Source: Macrostomum hystrix (taxonomy: Eukaryota; Platyhelminthes; Macrostomidae). Taken from it: a DNA stretch of 64,000 nt. Location of the stretch: the NCBI GenBank assembly GCA_950097015.1, contig CATNEN010000039.1, forward strand, positions 20,267,501-20,331,500, in the 5' to 3' direction. The stretch's first letter is position 1, and the number at the start of each line of letters is the position of its first letter. The notes under the pieces are model-generated. The model was not told the origin of the DNA, did no database searches, and saw nothing but the letters and a program-made list of their open reading frames with translations. The position numbers and the translations under genes are program-made. Below, one piece after another: positions 1 through 12,150 of this stretch.

Positions 1-29
1 AGTCAATATTGAAACAATTTTTTGATTGA

Positions 30-335
30 CAGGTGCAGGTACCTGACCTCGATCCCGCCCGTAGTCTAGTTTGGGGCCTTGTCGTGCAGTTTACGACCTT
101 GAGGGCCAACCTCCAAGGCACAGTGAAGTGTACACTGCCCGACAATGAGAAGTCAGGGCAGATGTACACACCTGTGTGAGTGTGTGCCTGCGTCAGCAAT
201 GCCAGGAGTCAGCAAAATGGGCAGAATGGCCTCCTCGCCGTCTGCGGGTCTTGTGTCACCAAATGATGTGCCAGTGTCCAGAGCCCTCCTGCAAAATAGT
301 AATAAATATTATAATCATTAACATTATTATACTCG
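30..335 (+). mobile_element. tRNA-derived SINE (family 1), copy 1
   Basis: This copy shares the body seen at 2213, 11400, 51781 and 62548: a B-box-like stretch (cctcgatcccg), a central part about a 'ggccaacctccaaggcacag' segment, a 'gggcagatgtacacacctg' segment, and a 3' end reading 'gtgccagtgtccagagccct' before an AT-rich tail. The A-box side is missing or decayed. Repetition is seen directly; the SINE class is inferred from the better copies. Confidence 0.75.
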
Positions 336-1069
336 TATGATTGACAGGTAGTTAAATATTGTAATACAACTAGCGTCATTGAATTTCGAGCTGAAATTAT
401 AGGACCGAAGAGAAAAACAAACGAAGAATGGCAGTATGCACAGCAATAAATAATATTTTGGCGCTTAGCTAACTCTGCGTTCCATTGCGCTTTGGGAACT
501 GGCGGACCCCCTGCTGGGTCATAATTGATGCTTGCAGAAGAAGACAACTCGTACAAGTGGGACAAAGTGAGCAACGGTTTATACTCTCAGGTTCCAACCC
601 AGCCCCTGTCTCTGCAGCTATTCATCACTTAAGACTCAGAACAATGTAGCCACAGAATTTTCAGTTAGAATAGTAATTGAATGAATTCCTGCTGAATGTT
701 GTTATGCTATCTCAATAGGCAGCTTCTGAATTATTGTCAGACCTACAAAAAGGTGGCACCCATACACCTGCAGCACTATTCTATGCCTCCCTTTCCCCAG
801 AGCGCGTAAAGACGGACATATCAGAGTTTTTTAAAACGCAGACTGTGCGTTTTCTCATTTGCCTGTGCATAGGGTACACCGCAGACAAAGCACAATCTGG
901 CGAACTAAGCAGATAGAGATGGGTGTCGTTGAAAGGTTCTTTGGTGACTTGATGGGATGCCACTTGATTTTCTTCAGTCCTCAACAAACTAAAATTTTAT
1001 GTAACAATCGATGTCATTTAAGTGCATCTCTGAACTCGTAATCAGTGCTTTGAAATTTTCGTTTCAAAG
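336..1069. other. No gene recognised; upstream flank or intron of the CNB gene
   Basis: Mixed-composition sequence with short open frames that I do not recognise. It ends in a good splice acceptor (TTTCAAAG) at 1069. At least one earlier exon of the cyclic-nucleotide-binding gene must lie here or left of the window, but I could not place it. Confidence 0.5.
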
Positions 1070-3141
1070 GCGTCCTGAAGGCCCTTGTGAAGGACTGCGA
1101 ACTAGAAACCAGCGAGACAGGCTGCCTATTGATCAAGCAGGGCAACACCGGCGACTTCATGTACATCATCCTGTCCGGCGAGTGCGAGGTGCGTGTCTCT
1201 AGCAATGAGAACTCGCTGCGCGAGCGAGACATCATTCGCGGCGGTCAGAAAGAATTCGGCGACGCGCTCGGTGTTCTTGTCGGCGTTGTGGGACGTAAGT
1301 TTATTGTTCTCATTGTGTCTTTCCTCAATTAAATCCATGTCATTCGATGTGTCTTCGACGTGTCTTCGACGTGTCTTCGACGTGTCTTCGACGTGTCTTC
1401 GACGTGTCTTCGACGTGTCTTCGACGTGTCTTCGACGTGTCTTCGACGTGTCTTCGACGTGTCTTCGACGTGTCTTCGACGTGTCTTCGACGTGTCTTCG
1501 ACGTGTCTTCGACGTGTCTTCGACGTGTCTTCGACGTGTCTTCGACGTGTCTTCGACGTGTCTTCGACGTGTCTTCGACGTGTCTTCGACGTGTCTTCGA
1601 CGTGTCTTCGACGTGTCTTCGACGTGTCTTCGACGTGTCTTCGACGTGTCTTCGACGTGTCTTCGACGTGTCTTCGACGTGTCTTCGACGTGTCTTCGAC
1701 GTGTCTTCGACGTGTCTTCGACGTGTCTTCGACGTGTCTTCGACGTGTCTTCGACGTGTCTTCGACATTTCTTACCATATAACTCACCCCGAAGTGAAAG
1801 GATCCTGTTAATAATTTGCAGCTGGAGCAGTGATTGGCGAGGTGGCCCTAGTTAAAAACGTCACTCGCACAGCTAATGTGATTGTCAGCCCCACCACTGA
1901 GGCCTGCACAATGATTCGCATCTCTCGCGACCTGTTCGATCGCACCCTGGAGCAGCACCTCAGAAAGTTGGAGCAGGAGCGAGAAGACTTTACCAATTCC
2001 TTCCACTTGGTCAGCAATTTCAATCCCAAGTTGCGGCAGCAATTCATTCGTGCACTGATGAAGGAGAAGCATTACAATAGCGACATAATTGTCAGACAGG
2101 GTGACAAAATCGAGGATGTCTACTTTATTGTTAGGTAAACTGGGGGAGATACCTTTTAATTGCCAGTTGAAAATGTTTCTTGAAAGACCATTGCAATACT
2201 GGTTTTGTCCATGGGGTGAGTGGCAGAGCAATTAACGCGTCTGCCTCTCGCGCCAAGGTCCCTAAACTCGATTCCGCGGCGAGGCCACATTCATTTGGGG
2301 CGCAGCCGTGGAGAGGAAGGCTTGTGGCTTGTTGTACAATTTACGCCCTTCAAGGGGGGAAAACTTCAAAGCAACATTGAAGCGTACACTGCCTGACGAT
2401 GAGAAAGTCAGGGCAGATGTACACACCTGTGTGAGCGTGTGCTCAGTAGTCAGCGGAATGGGCAGAATTGCCACCACGTAGGCTGCGGGTCTGGTGTCAC
2501 CAAATAATGTGCCATTGCCCGCAGCCCTCCTGCAGTTATTATTATTATTTATGTTATTATAATTGGTCCTATCCGCACAACTGATATGTTGCTCTTACCT
2601 ACTCATGACTCGCAGCGGTGACGTCATTCTCTACCTGAACCCAACCAAGCTGGTGTCGCAGTACGAGTTGCACCTTCAGGCCAAGAATGTCTACTCGATC
2701 CTACCGGAGGCTTCCAAGAAGGTCCATCGTCACGCGGCCATGTCGCGTCACCATGACGCCAACGGTGGCTCGGCATCGTCGACGCCTTCGTCGCACTCAT
2801 CGTCGCCGAATTCAAGCACGAAGGTGATCTGGAGCTGCGTCAGTAAGAATGGCATGCTCGGTGACTTCGAGGTGCTGGCTCAGCTGCCAAGTCGAATGAC
2901 TACCGCTGTGGCGCAGACGGAGATCACGCTGTTCCGCATGAACCTGCCAGAGTTTCGCCGGCTCGTGATCAAGGAGGGCCGCGAGACTGCCAAGGAGGCG
3001 CGCAGTTTAGCGAAAACAGCGCTGCGCTTCCGAAATAGCAAACGGCGCGAGAAGCTCGACCCGCGCGAGCAGACCGAGAGCGAGGTCGGCTTCGTCGACT
3101 ACCTGATCCGCGCCATCGACCAGCTGGCGATGCCCACCTAA
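1070..3141 (+). CDS. Cyclic nucleotide-binding-domain protein, 3' part (5' end missing)
   Basis: Three exons: 1070-1294, 1822-2134 and 2616-3141 (stop TAA). Phases fit at both junctions, giving 353 visible residues. The first CNB domain reads ...GCLLIKQGNTGDFMYIILSG..., then across the first intron GAVIGEVALVKNVTRTANVI. This keeps the Gly-Glu and the Arg-Thr-Ala of the phosphate-binding cassette, so cAMP or cGMP binding is plausible. A second CNB-like domain starts at DIIVRQGDKIEDVYFIV and continues in exon 3. Its cassette is degenerate (GDFEVLAQLPSRMTTA, no Gly-Glu pair), and it carries a Ser/His-rich insertion. The C-terminus is basic (RFRNSKRREK). No kinase or channel domain is visible. 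It could be a CNBD2-like protein or the tail of a larger one. The first intron holds an 11-bp satellite and the second a SINE. Confidence 0.8.
1344..1766. repeat. 11-bp minisatellite in the CNB-gene intron
   Basis: About 38 nearly perfect copies of gtgtcttcgac fill most of the 527-bp intron 1295-1821. Eleven is not a multiple of three, and the unit has no stop in several frames. Long open frames on both strands are therefore artefacts of the repeat. Confidence 0.97.
2213..2560 (+). mobile_element. tRNA-derived SINE (family 1), copy 2, intronic
   Basis: The tRNA-like head (gagtggcagagcaattaacg as A-box region, aactcgattccgcgg as B-box region) is followed by the family body and a tail of TTA repeats (ttattattattattt). 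It lies in the same orientation as the host gene, inside intron 2135-2615. Confidence 0.85.
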
Positions 3142-3239
3142 GGCCGCTGCTGCTGCGAGTATCCTACTGCTAATCCAGTTTCTTCTGTTACCAAGCAACT
3201 TGACGCTCCACTAGTTATTCTCACGACTCTCCACTTCCC

Positions 3240-4640
3240 TCACCTGGTCCTTCCCTCCCTCATCTGTACCTTCTCTCTTGTCCTTCTCTCATCTGGTCCT
3301 TCCGTCATCTGGTCCTTCCTTCTCTCATCTGTACCTTCTCTCTTGTCCTTCTCTCATCTGGTCCTTCTCTCATCTGGTCCTTCCGTCATCTGGTCCTTCC
3401 TTCTCTGATCTGGTACTTCCTTCTCTCATCTGGTACTTCCTTCTCTGATCTGGTCCTTCCTTCTCTCATCTGGTCCTTCCTTCTCTCATCCGGTCCTTCC
3501 TTCTCTCATCTGGTCCTTCCTTCTCTCATCTGTACCTTCTCTCTTGTCCTTCTCTCATCTGGTCCTTCTCTCATCTGGTCCTTCCGTCATCTGGTCCTTC
3601 CTTCTCTGATCTGGTCCTTCCTTCTCTCATCTGGTTCTTCCTTCTCTCATCTGGTCCTTCCTTCTCTCATCTGTTCCTTCCTTTTCTCATCTGGTCCTTC
3701 CTTCTCTCATCTGGTCCTTCCTTCTCTGATCTGGTCCTACCTTCTCTCATCTGGTCCTTCCTTCTCTCATCCGGTCCTTCCTTCTCTCATCTGGTCCTTC
3801 CTTCTCTCATCTGTTCCTTCCTTTTCTGATCTGGTCCTTCCTTCTCTCATCTGGTCCTTCCTTCTCTCATCTGGTCCTTCCTTCTCTCATCCGGTCCTTC
3901 CTTCTCTCATCTGGTCCTTCCTTCTCTCATCTGTTCCTTCCTTTTCTGATCTGGTCCTTCCTTCTCTCATCTGGTCCTTCCTTCTCTCATCTGGTCCTTC
4001 CTTCTCTCATCTGGTCCTTCCTTCTCTCATCTGGTCCTTCCTTCTCTCATCCGGTCCTTCCTTCTCTCATCTGGTCCTTCCTTCTCTCATCTGGTCCTTC
4101 CTTCTCTCATCCGGTCCTTCCTTCTCTCATCTGGTCCTTCCTTCTCTCATCTGTTCCTTCCTTTTCTGATCTGGTCCTTCCTTCTCTCATCTGGTCCTTC
4201 CTTCTCTCATCTGGTCCTTCCTTCTCTCATCTGGTCCTTCCTTCTCTCATCCGGTCCTTCCTTCTCTCATCTGGTCCTTCCTTCTCTGATCTGGTCCTTC
4301 CTTCTCTGATCTGGTCCTTCCTTCTCTCATCTGGTTCTTCCTTCTCTCATCTGGTTCTTCCTTCTCTCATCTGGTTCTTCCTTCTCTCATCTGGTTCTTC
4401 CTTCTCTCATCTGGTTCTTCCTTCTCTCATCTGTTCCTTCCTTTTCTGATCTGGTCCTTCCTTCTCTCATCTGGTCCTTCCTTCTCTGATCTGGTCCTTC
4501 CTTCTCTCATCTGTTCCTTCCTTCTCTCATCTGTTCCTTCCTTCTCTCATCTGTTCCTTCCTTCTCTGATCTGGTCCTTCCTTCCCTCAACAGGTGCTTC
4601 CTTCATCTGGTCCTTCCGTCATCTGGTCCTTCTCCTCAAT
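3240..4640. repeat. 20-bp minisatellite (ccttccttctctcatctggt)
   Basis: About 65-70 tandem units with scattered variants (gatctggt, ccggtcc, tgttcc). It begins about 100 bp after the stop codon of the CNB gene. It shares the core ctggtccttctctcat with the 16-bp array from 5134, so the two look derived from one ancestor. Confidence 0.95.
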
Positions 4641-5133
4641 TCAGTGATTCCCCCCAGTAACTCTTACCAGAGGACCAGTTTGTGAGTGACAAAGGTAGCA
4701 CTGTCAGCGCATTCTTCATAACCCATGAATGCACACAGCCCTGGTATCGTATGTTTATAAACCTTACCTGACTACTTCTGATTTTCCTGATTTAATTTAC
4801 GCAAAATTTTTTCTTAGATACATATTTACGAGTAACAAACAACCAAATTTACTCCACTCTATTAATTCAATGCAATCAAATATTCGATAATATAACTTAA
4901 AGCAAGGAAGTCAGTGCCACAGACCACACTGCACTGACAACCTGACAACAATAACGCCCCTGGTGATGTTAGCCTTGGCCATTAAAGGTCTGTAAATACT
5001 CGTAGTTATTATCTAAGATTGCTACACAACATACCATCCTGATGTACAACAAAGGAAATAAAAGCTATCGTAAATTTTGGTATTTTTTGTCTATTTATCA
5101 AATGATTTGATGGCCTCTGTTGCTAAATTCCTT
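4641..5133. other. Unique spacer between two related arrays
   Basis: AT-rich sequence without recognisable coding potential. An AATAAA occurs near 5057, but it is nearly 2 kb past the nearest stop codon and is not a convincing polyadenylation site. Confidence 0.4.
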
Positions 5134-8100
5134 GCAAATTGCCCTTCTCTCCTTCTCTTATCTGGTCCTTCTCTTATCTGGTCCTTCTCTCATCTGGTCC
5201 TTCTCTCAACTGGTCCTTCTCTTAACTGGTCCTTCTCTTAACTGGTCCTTCTCTCATCTGGTCCTTCTCTCATCTGGTCCTTCTCTTAACTGGTCCTTCT
5301 CTCAACTGGTCCTTCTCTCATCTGGTCCTTCTCTTAACTGGTCCTTCTCTCATGTTTTTCTTCTCTTAACTGGTCCTTCTCTCATCTGGTCCTTCTCTTA
5401 ACTGGTCCTTCTCTCATCTGGTCCTTCTCTCATCTGGTCCTTCTCTCATCTGGTCCTTCTCTTAACTGGTCCTTCTCTCATCTGGTCCTTCTCTTAACTG
5501 GTCCTTCTCTCATCTGGTCCTTCTCTCAACTGGTCCTTCTCTCATCTGTTTCTTCTCTTAACTGGTCCTTCTCTCATCACGTGCTTCTCTCAACTGGCCG
5601 TTCTCTCAACTGGTCCTTCTCTCATTACGTGCTTCTCTCAACTGGTCCTTCTCTCATCACGTGCTTCTCTCAACTGGTCCTTCTCTCATCACGTGCTTCT
5701 CTCAACTGGCCCTTCTCTCAACTGGCCCTTCTCTCAACTGGCCCTTCTCTCAACTGGCCCTTCTCTCAACTGGTCCTTCTCTCATCACGTGCTTCTCTCA
5801 ACTGGTCCTTCTCTCATCTGGTCCTTCTCTCAACTGGTCCTTCTCTCAACTGGTCCTTCTCTCATTACGTGCTTCTCTCAACTGGTCCTTCTCTCATCAC
5901 GTGCTTCTCTCAACTGGTCCTTCTCTCATCACGTGCTTCTCTCAACTGGTCCTTCTCTCATCTGGTCCTTCTCTCAACTGGTCCTTCTCTCAACTGGTCC
6001 TACTATCATCTGGTCCTTCTCTCATCACGTGCTTCTCTCAACTGGTCCTTCTCTCATCTGGTCCTTCTCTTAACTGGTCCTTCTCTCATCTGGTCCTTCT
6101 CTTAACTGGTCCTTCTCTCGACTGGTTCTTCTCTTATCTGGTCCTTCTCTCAACTGGTCCTTCTCTCAACTGGTCCTTCTCTCAACTGGTCCTTCTCTCA
6201 TCTGTTTCTTCTCTTAACTGGTCCTTCTCTCATCTGGTCCTTCTCTCATGTTTTTCTTCTCTTAACTGGTCCTTCTCTCATCTGGTCCTTCTCTTAACTG
6301 GTCCTTCTCTCAACTGGTCCTTCTCTTATCTGGTCCTTCTCTCAACTGGTCCTTCTCTCAACTGGTCCTTCTCTCATCTGTTTCTTCTCTTAACTCGTCC
6401 TTCTCTCATCTGGTCCTTCTCTTATCTGGTCCTTCTCTCAACTGGTCCTTCTCTCAACTGGTCCTTCTCTCATCTGTTTCTTCTCTTAACTGGTCCTTCT
6501 CTCATCTGGTCCTTCTCTTAACTGGTCCTTCTCTCATCTGGTCCTTCTCTTAACTGGTCCTTCTTTCATCTGTTTCTTCTCTTAACTGGTCCTTCTCTCA
6601 TCTGGTCCTTCTCTTAACTGGTCCTTCTCTCATCTGGTCCTTCTCTTAACTGGTCCTTCTCTCAACTGGTCCTTCTCTTAACTGGTCCTTCTCTCATCTG
6701 GTCCTTCTCTTAACTGGTCCTTCTCTCATCTGGTCCTTCTCTTAACTGGTCCTTCTCTCATCTGGTCCTTCTCTCAACTGGTCCTTCTCTCAACTGGTCC
6801 TACTATCATCTGGTCCTTCTCTCATCACGTGCTTCTCTCAACTGGTCCTTCTCTCATCTGGTCCTTCTCTTAACTGGTCCTTCTCTCATCTGGTCCTTCT
6901 CTTAACTGGTCCTTCTCTCGACTGGTCCTTCTCTTAACTGGTCCTTCTCTCATCTGGTCCTTCTCTCAACTGGTCCTTCTCTCATCTGTTTCTTCTCTTA
7001 ACTGGTCCTTCTCTCATCTGGTCCTTCTCTCATGTTTTTCTTCTCTTAACTGGTCCTTCTCTCATCTGGTCCTTCTCTTAACTGGTCCTTCTCTCAACTG
7101 GTCCTTCTCTTATCTGGTCCTTCTCTCAACTGGTCCTTCTCTCAACTGGTCCTTCTCTCATCTGTTTCTTCTCTTAACTCGTCCTTCTCTCATCTGGTCC
7201 TTCTCTTAACTGGTCCTTCTCAATATCTGGCCCTTCTCTTATCTGGTCCTTCTCTCAACTGGTCCTTCTCTCAACTGGTCCTTCTCTCATCTGTTTCTTC
7301 TCTTAACTGGTCCTTCTCTCATCTGGTCCTTCTCTTAACTGGTCCTTCTCTCATCTGGTCCTTCTCTTAACTGGTCCTTCTTTCATCTGGTCCTTCTCTT
7401 AACTGGTCCTTCTCTCATCTGGTCCGTCTCTTAACTGGTCCTTCTCTCATCTGGTCCTTCTCTTAACTGGTCCTTCTCTCAACTGGTCCTTCTCTTAACT
7501 GGTCCTTCTCTCATCTGGTCCTTCTCTTAACTGGTCCTTCTCTCATCTGGTCCTTCTCTTAACTGGTCCTTCTCTCATCTGGTCCTTCTCTTAAAAGGTC
7601 CTTCTCTCATCTGGTCCTTCTCTTAACTGGTCCTTCTCTCATCTGGTCCTTCTCTTAACTGGTCCTTCTCTCATCTGGTCCTTCTCTTAACTGGTCCTTC
7701 TCTCGACTGGTCCTTCTCTTAACTGGTCCTTCTCTCATCTGGTCCTTCTCTTAACTGGTCCTTCTCTCATCTGGTCCTTCTCTCAACTGGTCCTTCTCTC
7801 AACTGGTCCTACTATCATCTGGTCCTTCTCTCATCACGTGCTTCTCTCAACTGGTCCTTCTCTCATCTGGTCCTTCTCTTAACTGGTCCTTCTCTCATCT
7901 GGTCCTTCTCTTAACTGGTCCTTCTCTCGACTGGTCCTTCTCTCATCTGGTCCTTCTCTCATCTGGTCCTTCTCTCAACTGGTCCTTCTCTCATCTGTTT
8001 CTTCTCTTAACTGGTCCTTCTCTCATCTGGTCCTTCTCTCATGTTTTTCTTCTCTTAACTGGTCCTTCTCTCATCTGGTCCTTCTCTTAACTGGTCCTTC

Positions 8101-9195
8101 TCTCAACTGGTCCTTCTCTTATCTGGTCCTTCTCTCAACTGGTCCTTCTCTCAACTGGTCCTTCTCTCATCTGTTTCTTCTCTTAACTCGTCCTTCTCTC
8201 ATCTGGTCCTTCTCTTAACTGGTCCTTCTCAATATCTGGCCCTTCTCTTATCTGGTCCTTCTCTCAACTGGTCCTTCTCTCAACTGGTCCTTCTCTCATC
8301 TGTTTCTTCTCTTAACTGGTCCTTCTCTCATCTGGTCCTTCTCTTAACTGGTCCTTCTCTCATCTGGTCCTTCTCTTAACTGGTCCTTCTTTCATCTGGT
8401 CCTTCTCTTAACTGGTCCTTCTCTCATCTGGTCCGTCTCTTAACTGGTCCTTCTCTCATCTGGTCCTTCTCTTAACTGGTCCTTCTCTCAACTGGTCCTT
8501 CTCTTAACTGGTCCTTCTCTCATCTGGTCCTTCTCTTAACTGGTCCTTCTCTCATCTGGTCCTTCTCTTAACTGGTCCTTCTCTCATCTGGTCCTTCTCT
8601 TAACTGGTCCTTCTCTCATCTGGTCCTTCTCTTAACTGGTCCTTCTCTCATCTGTTTCTTCTCTTAACTGGTCCTTCTCTCATCTGGTCCTTCTCTTAAC
8701 TGGCCCTTCTCTCGACTGGTTCTTCTCTTATCTGGTCCTTCTCTCATCTGGTCCTTCTCTCATCTGTTTCTTCTCTTAACTGGTCCTTCTCTCAAATGGT
8801 CCTTCTCTCATCACGTGCTTCTCTCAACTGGCCGTTCTCTCAACTGGTCCTTCTCTCATCACGTGCTTCTCTCAACTGGTCCTTCTCTCATCACTTGCTT
8901 CTCTGAACTGGTCCTTCTCTCATCACTTGCTTCTCTCAACTGGCCCTTCTCTCAACTGGCCCTTCTCTCAACTGGTCCTTCTCTTAACTGGTCCTTCTCT
9001 CAACTGGTCCTACTATCATCTGGTCCTTCTCTCATCACGTGCTTCTCTCAACTGGTCCTTCTCTCATCTGGTCCTTCTCTCAACTGGTCCTTCTCTCAAC
9101 TGGTCCTTCTCTCATCTGGTCCTTCTCTCATCTGGTCCTTCTCTCATCTGGTCCTTCTCTCATCTGGTCCTTCTCTTATCGGGTCCTTCTCTTTT
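5134..9195. repeat. 16-bp minisatellite (ccttctctcaactggt) with 1,009-bp higher-order period
   Basis: About 250 units alternate mainly between 'ccttctctcatctggt', 'ccttctcttaactggt' and 'catcacgtgcttctct' variants. Rare markers recur at one fixed offset: 'catgtttttc' at 7031 and 8040, 'caatatctgg' at 7221 and 8230, 'tactatcatc' at 6801 and 7810. All are 1,009 bp apart. The long open frames (SLNWSFSQLV repeats) are repeat artefacts. Confidence 0.96.
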
Positions 9196-9714
9196 TCAGC
9201 TCTCCCTGATCCATATGCAATCAAAAAATTTTAAGCATGATTTGTTAGCCTATTTGCATAGCATTTTACTTTTAACTAACGTATAATGAAAGCAATGCCA
9301 AATTTGAGTCTAAATTTGAGCATAGTCCTCGCGGCCTCATAAAGGAATCGTGTGGTTAAGAAAGGGTGGTGAAATCAGAAATGGCAATTAGTATTGTCTC
9401 TCAAAACACAGCTTCTGGTTGCAGAGAAGAATAAGAAATTTAATACAACGGAGGACCTTTTGCCACTGGAAAAATTAGAAGAATTTTTTTTGAGAATTGA
9501 AAAATGGAATGCAATTTTTTGTTCCAGTGGTATCTGTGGCATCAATGGCCTTTTTTAATTAATTTTACTTCCAAGTCTCAATTTCCAACTCACGGCTCAC
9601 TTATATTTTTTCATTTTCCATGGGCTTTTAGTTGGCTGTTGCGTGTTTTTTAATACGCCGTTTTCTGATTTTTAACGTTTAGAGACAAATGACTAGGAAG
9701 AGTAAAACGAACTA
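9196..9714. other. Unique spacer, no gene recognised
   Basis: AT-rich sequence separating the 16-bp and 19-bp arrays. No coding, RNA or mobile-element signature was seen. Confidence 0.4.
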
Positions 9715-11008
9715 TGGATCAGAAATAGACTGTGGATTGAGAAATAGACTGTGGATTGAGAAATAGACTGTGGATTGAGACATAGACTCAGGATAAAGAA
9801 ATAGACTCTAGATTAAGAAATAGACTCTGGATTGAGAAATAGACTCTGGATTGAGAAATATAGACTGTGGATTGAGAAATAGACTCTAGATTAAGAAATA
9901 GACTCTGGATTGAGAAATAAAATGTGGATTGAGAAATAGACTCTGGATTGAGAAATAGACTGTGGATTGAGAAATAGACTCTGGATTGAGAAATAGACTC
10001 TGGATTGAGAAATAGACTATGGATTGAGAAATAGGATGGGGATGTAGAAATAGACTCTGGATTAAGAAATAGACTCTGGATTGAGAAATAGACTCTGGAT
10101 TGAGAAATAGACTCTGGATTGAGAAATAGACTGTGGATTGAGAAATAGACTGTGGATTGAGTAATAGACTGCGGATTGAGAAATAGACTGTGGATTGAGA
10201 CATAGACTCTGGATTGAGAAATAGACTGTGGATTGTGAAATAGACTGTGGATTGAGACATAGACTCTGGATTGAGACATAGACTGTGGATTGAGAAATAG
10301 ACTCTGGATTGAGAAATAGACTGTGGATTGAGAAATAGACTGTGGATTGAGTAATAGACTGCGGATTGAGAAATAGACTGTGGATTGAGACATAGACTCT
10401 GGATTGAGAAATAGACTGTGGATTGAGACATAGACTCTGGATTGAGACATAGACTGTGGATTGAGAAATAGACTGTGGATTGAGAAATAGACTGTGGATT
10501 GTGAAATAGACTGTGGATTGAGACATAGACTGTGGATTGTGAAATAGACTCTGGATTGAGACATAGACTGTGGATTGAGAAATAGACTGTGGATTGAGAA
10601 ATAGACTGTGGATTGTGAAATAGACTGTGGATTGAGACATAGACTCTGGATTGAGACATAGACTGTGGATTGAGAAATAGACTATGGATTGAGAAATAGG
10701 ATGGGGATGTAGAAATAGACTCTGGATTAAGAAATAGACTCTGGATTGAGAAATAGACTCTGGATTGAGAAATAGACTCTGGATTGAGAAATAGACTGTG
10801 GATTGAGAAATAGACTGTGGATTGAGTAATAGACTGCGGATTGAGAAATAGACTGTGGATTGAGACATAGACTCTGGATTGAGAAATAGACTGTGGATTG
10901 TGAAATAGACTGTGGATTGAGACATAGACTCTGGATTGAGACATAGACTGTGGATTGAGAAATAGACTGTGGATTGAGAAATAGACTGTGGATTGAGAAA
11001 TAGACTTT
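9715..11008. repeat. 19-bp minisatellite (gaaatagactgtggattga)
   Basis: About 68 units. Main variants are ctgtgg/ctctgg and gaaata/gacata. A rare marker unit (ggatggggatgtagaaata) occurs at about 10032 and again at about 10701, which shows duplication of a block of roughly 670 bp. Confidence 0.96.
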
Positions 11009-11100
11009 AGTTCTCATTGTATTACTAGTAGTAGGTTAAATAGAAACGAATGTAGCTATTTATTTCTCTGCAAGTTAATGCCTCAGTAAAAAACCCAATA

Positions 11101-11130
11101 GTTAGGGTTAGGGTTAGGGTAAGGGTTAGA
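11101..11130. repeat. Short interstitial telomere-like tract (TTAGGG)n
   Basis: Reads gttagggttagggttagggt followed by a degenerate aagggttaga. About five repeats, about 90 bp beyond the end of the 19-bp array. Too short to be a telomere end. Confidence 0.7.
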
Positions 11131-11399
11131 GTTAAAGTAATTTTTTAAGTTTGCGGTTGGTTTCGCATTTACTGAGTTTTAAGTTTGGCATATTTATTAG
11201 AACGAAAATCTGTAGGATTCGAAAACGACTCGATTTATCGCATGCCAAACAAAACTGGCTTCAATTGCTCAGAAGAAATTAGGTCGATTGAAAGCTGCTC
11301 TCCATGAATGATTATTGAAATCTGCGATTCGTCAGACTTTCAAATGCGGTAAAACATCATGCTTTTCATCGCTCCGCAAACATGATTTCGATGCGCTAC

Positions 11400-11645
11400 A
11401 TCGGAATTTTCAATCCGCTGAGTCCTGAGCACACTCACAGATACTGTACGCAGGCACACACTCACGCAGGTGTGTACATCTGCGTACATCTGACTTAAAG
11501 CTTTGCCCTCAAGGGCGTAAATTGCACGACAAGCCACCAAGCCGTCTCGCGGTCCCAAATAAATGTTGCTACGCCGTGGAATCGAGCCAGGGACCTTGGT
11601 GTAAGATGCAAACGGCTTGGGCTGCTCTGCCACTCTCCCCAAATA
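11400..11645 (-). mobile_element. tRNA-derived SINE (family 1), copy 3
   Basis: On the minus strand it reads agagtggcagagcagcc (A-box region), ctggctcgattccacgg (B-box region), then the family body with the gatgtacacacctgcgtgag segment. The 3' end is truncated or diverged. Confidence 0.8.
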
Positions 11646-11911
11646 ATCAAGCTCTGATTCAAACGCATCGACCGCTTGTCACTTATTGGAGAATCCAGCG
11701 TTCATTGCGAGACTAAAATCAAACACAGTAACGATCTATCGATAGTCTCCGCTAAAGATGAAGCAGTTGTTGACATTTTATATTTTGCTGTCATTTCTAC
11801 GTTCTTACCACTTGGACATTTTGTTAAAATCACTATCTTTTGGTCAACCAAGTGCAGTTTGATAAGGGCGTTAAATAACTTAAAATTTTGAGAACATTTA
11901 AATTATTTCAA

Positions 11912-12150
11912 CCCGCGGCGAGGCCACATTCATCAACCCACATTCAATTTAGACGACATAGAGATAAATGAGGCCAGGGAGAGAGGCCAGACCCCTAAGT
12001 ACAGTGAGAGTGTACACTGGCCGATGGTGATAAATTCAGGGCAGATGTACACACGCCATGTGTGTTCAGGGGGTCAAAGGAATAAGAAGAAGTGCCTCTT
12101 CGCTCGTACCAAATGATGCGCATGTCCCACGGCCCCCTAAAAATTACAAA
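11912..12150 (+). mobile_element. Decayed family 1 SINE, copy 4
   Basis: Matches the family from 'cgcggcgaggccacattcat' through 'cagggcagatgtacacac' to 'accaaatgatgcgcatgtcc'. It has several internal losses. Confidence 0.65.

Noticed and set aside
734-916. Small + frame upstream of the CNB gene as a possible earlier exon
   Set aside because: No similarity to CNB proteins and no convincing splice sites.
1193-1855. A 220-codon frame across 1193-1855
   Set aside because: It runs from the CNB exon through the 11-bp intron satellite in the wrong frame. The spliced exons on either side give the real protein.
3240-4640. Regular direct repeats as a CRISPR array
   Set aside because: Units are contiguous, with no unique spacers, and the genome is eukaryotic.
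5120-9286. Several 93-286-codon frames (SLNWSFSQLV repeats)
   Set aside because: Periodicity of 16 residues equals three times the 16-bp DNA unit; overlapping frames are equally open. Satellite artefact.
9788-11017. Minus-strand frames of 96-352 codons (SQSTVYFSIHSL repeats)
   Set aside because: 19-residue period equals three times the 19-bp unit; open in all three minus frames.
11101-11130. A true telomere end
   Set aside because: Only about five repeats, flanked by unique sequence on both sides.
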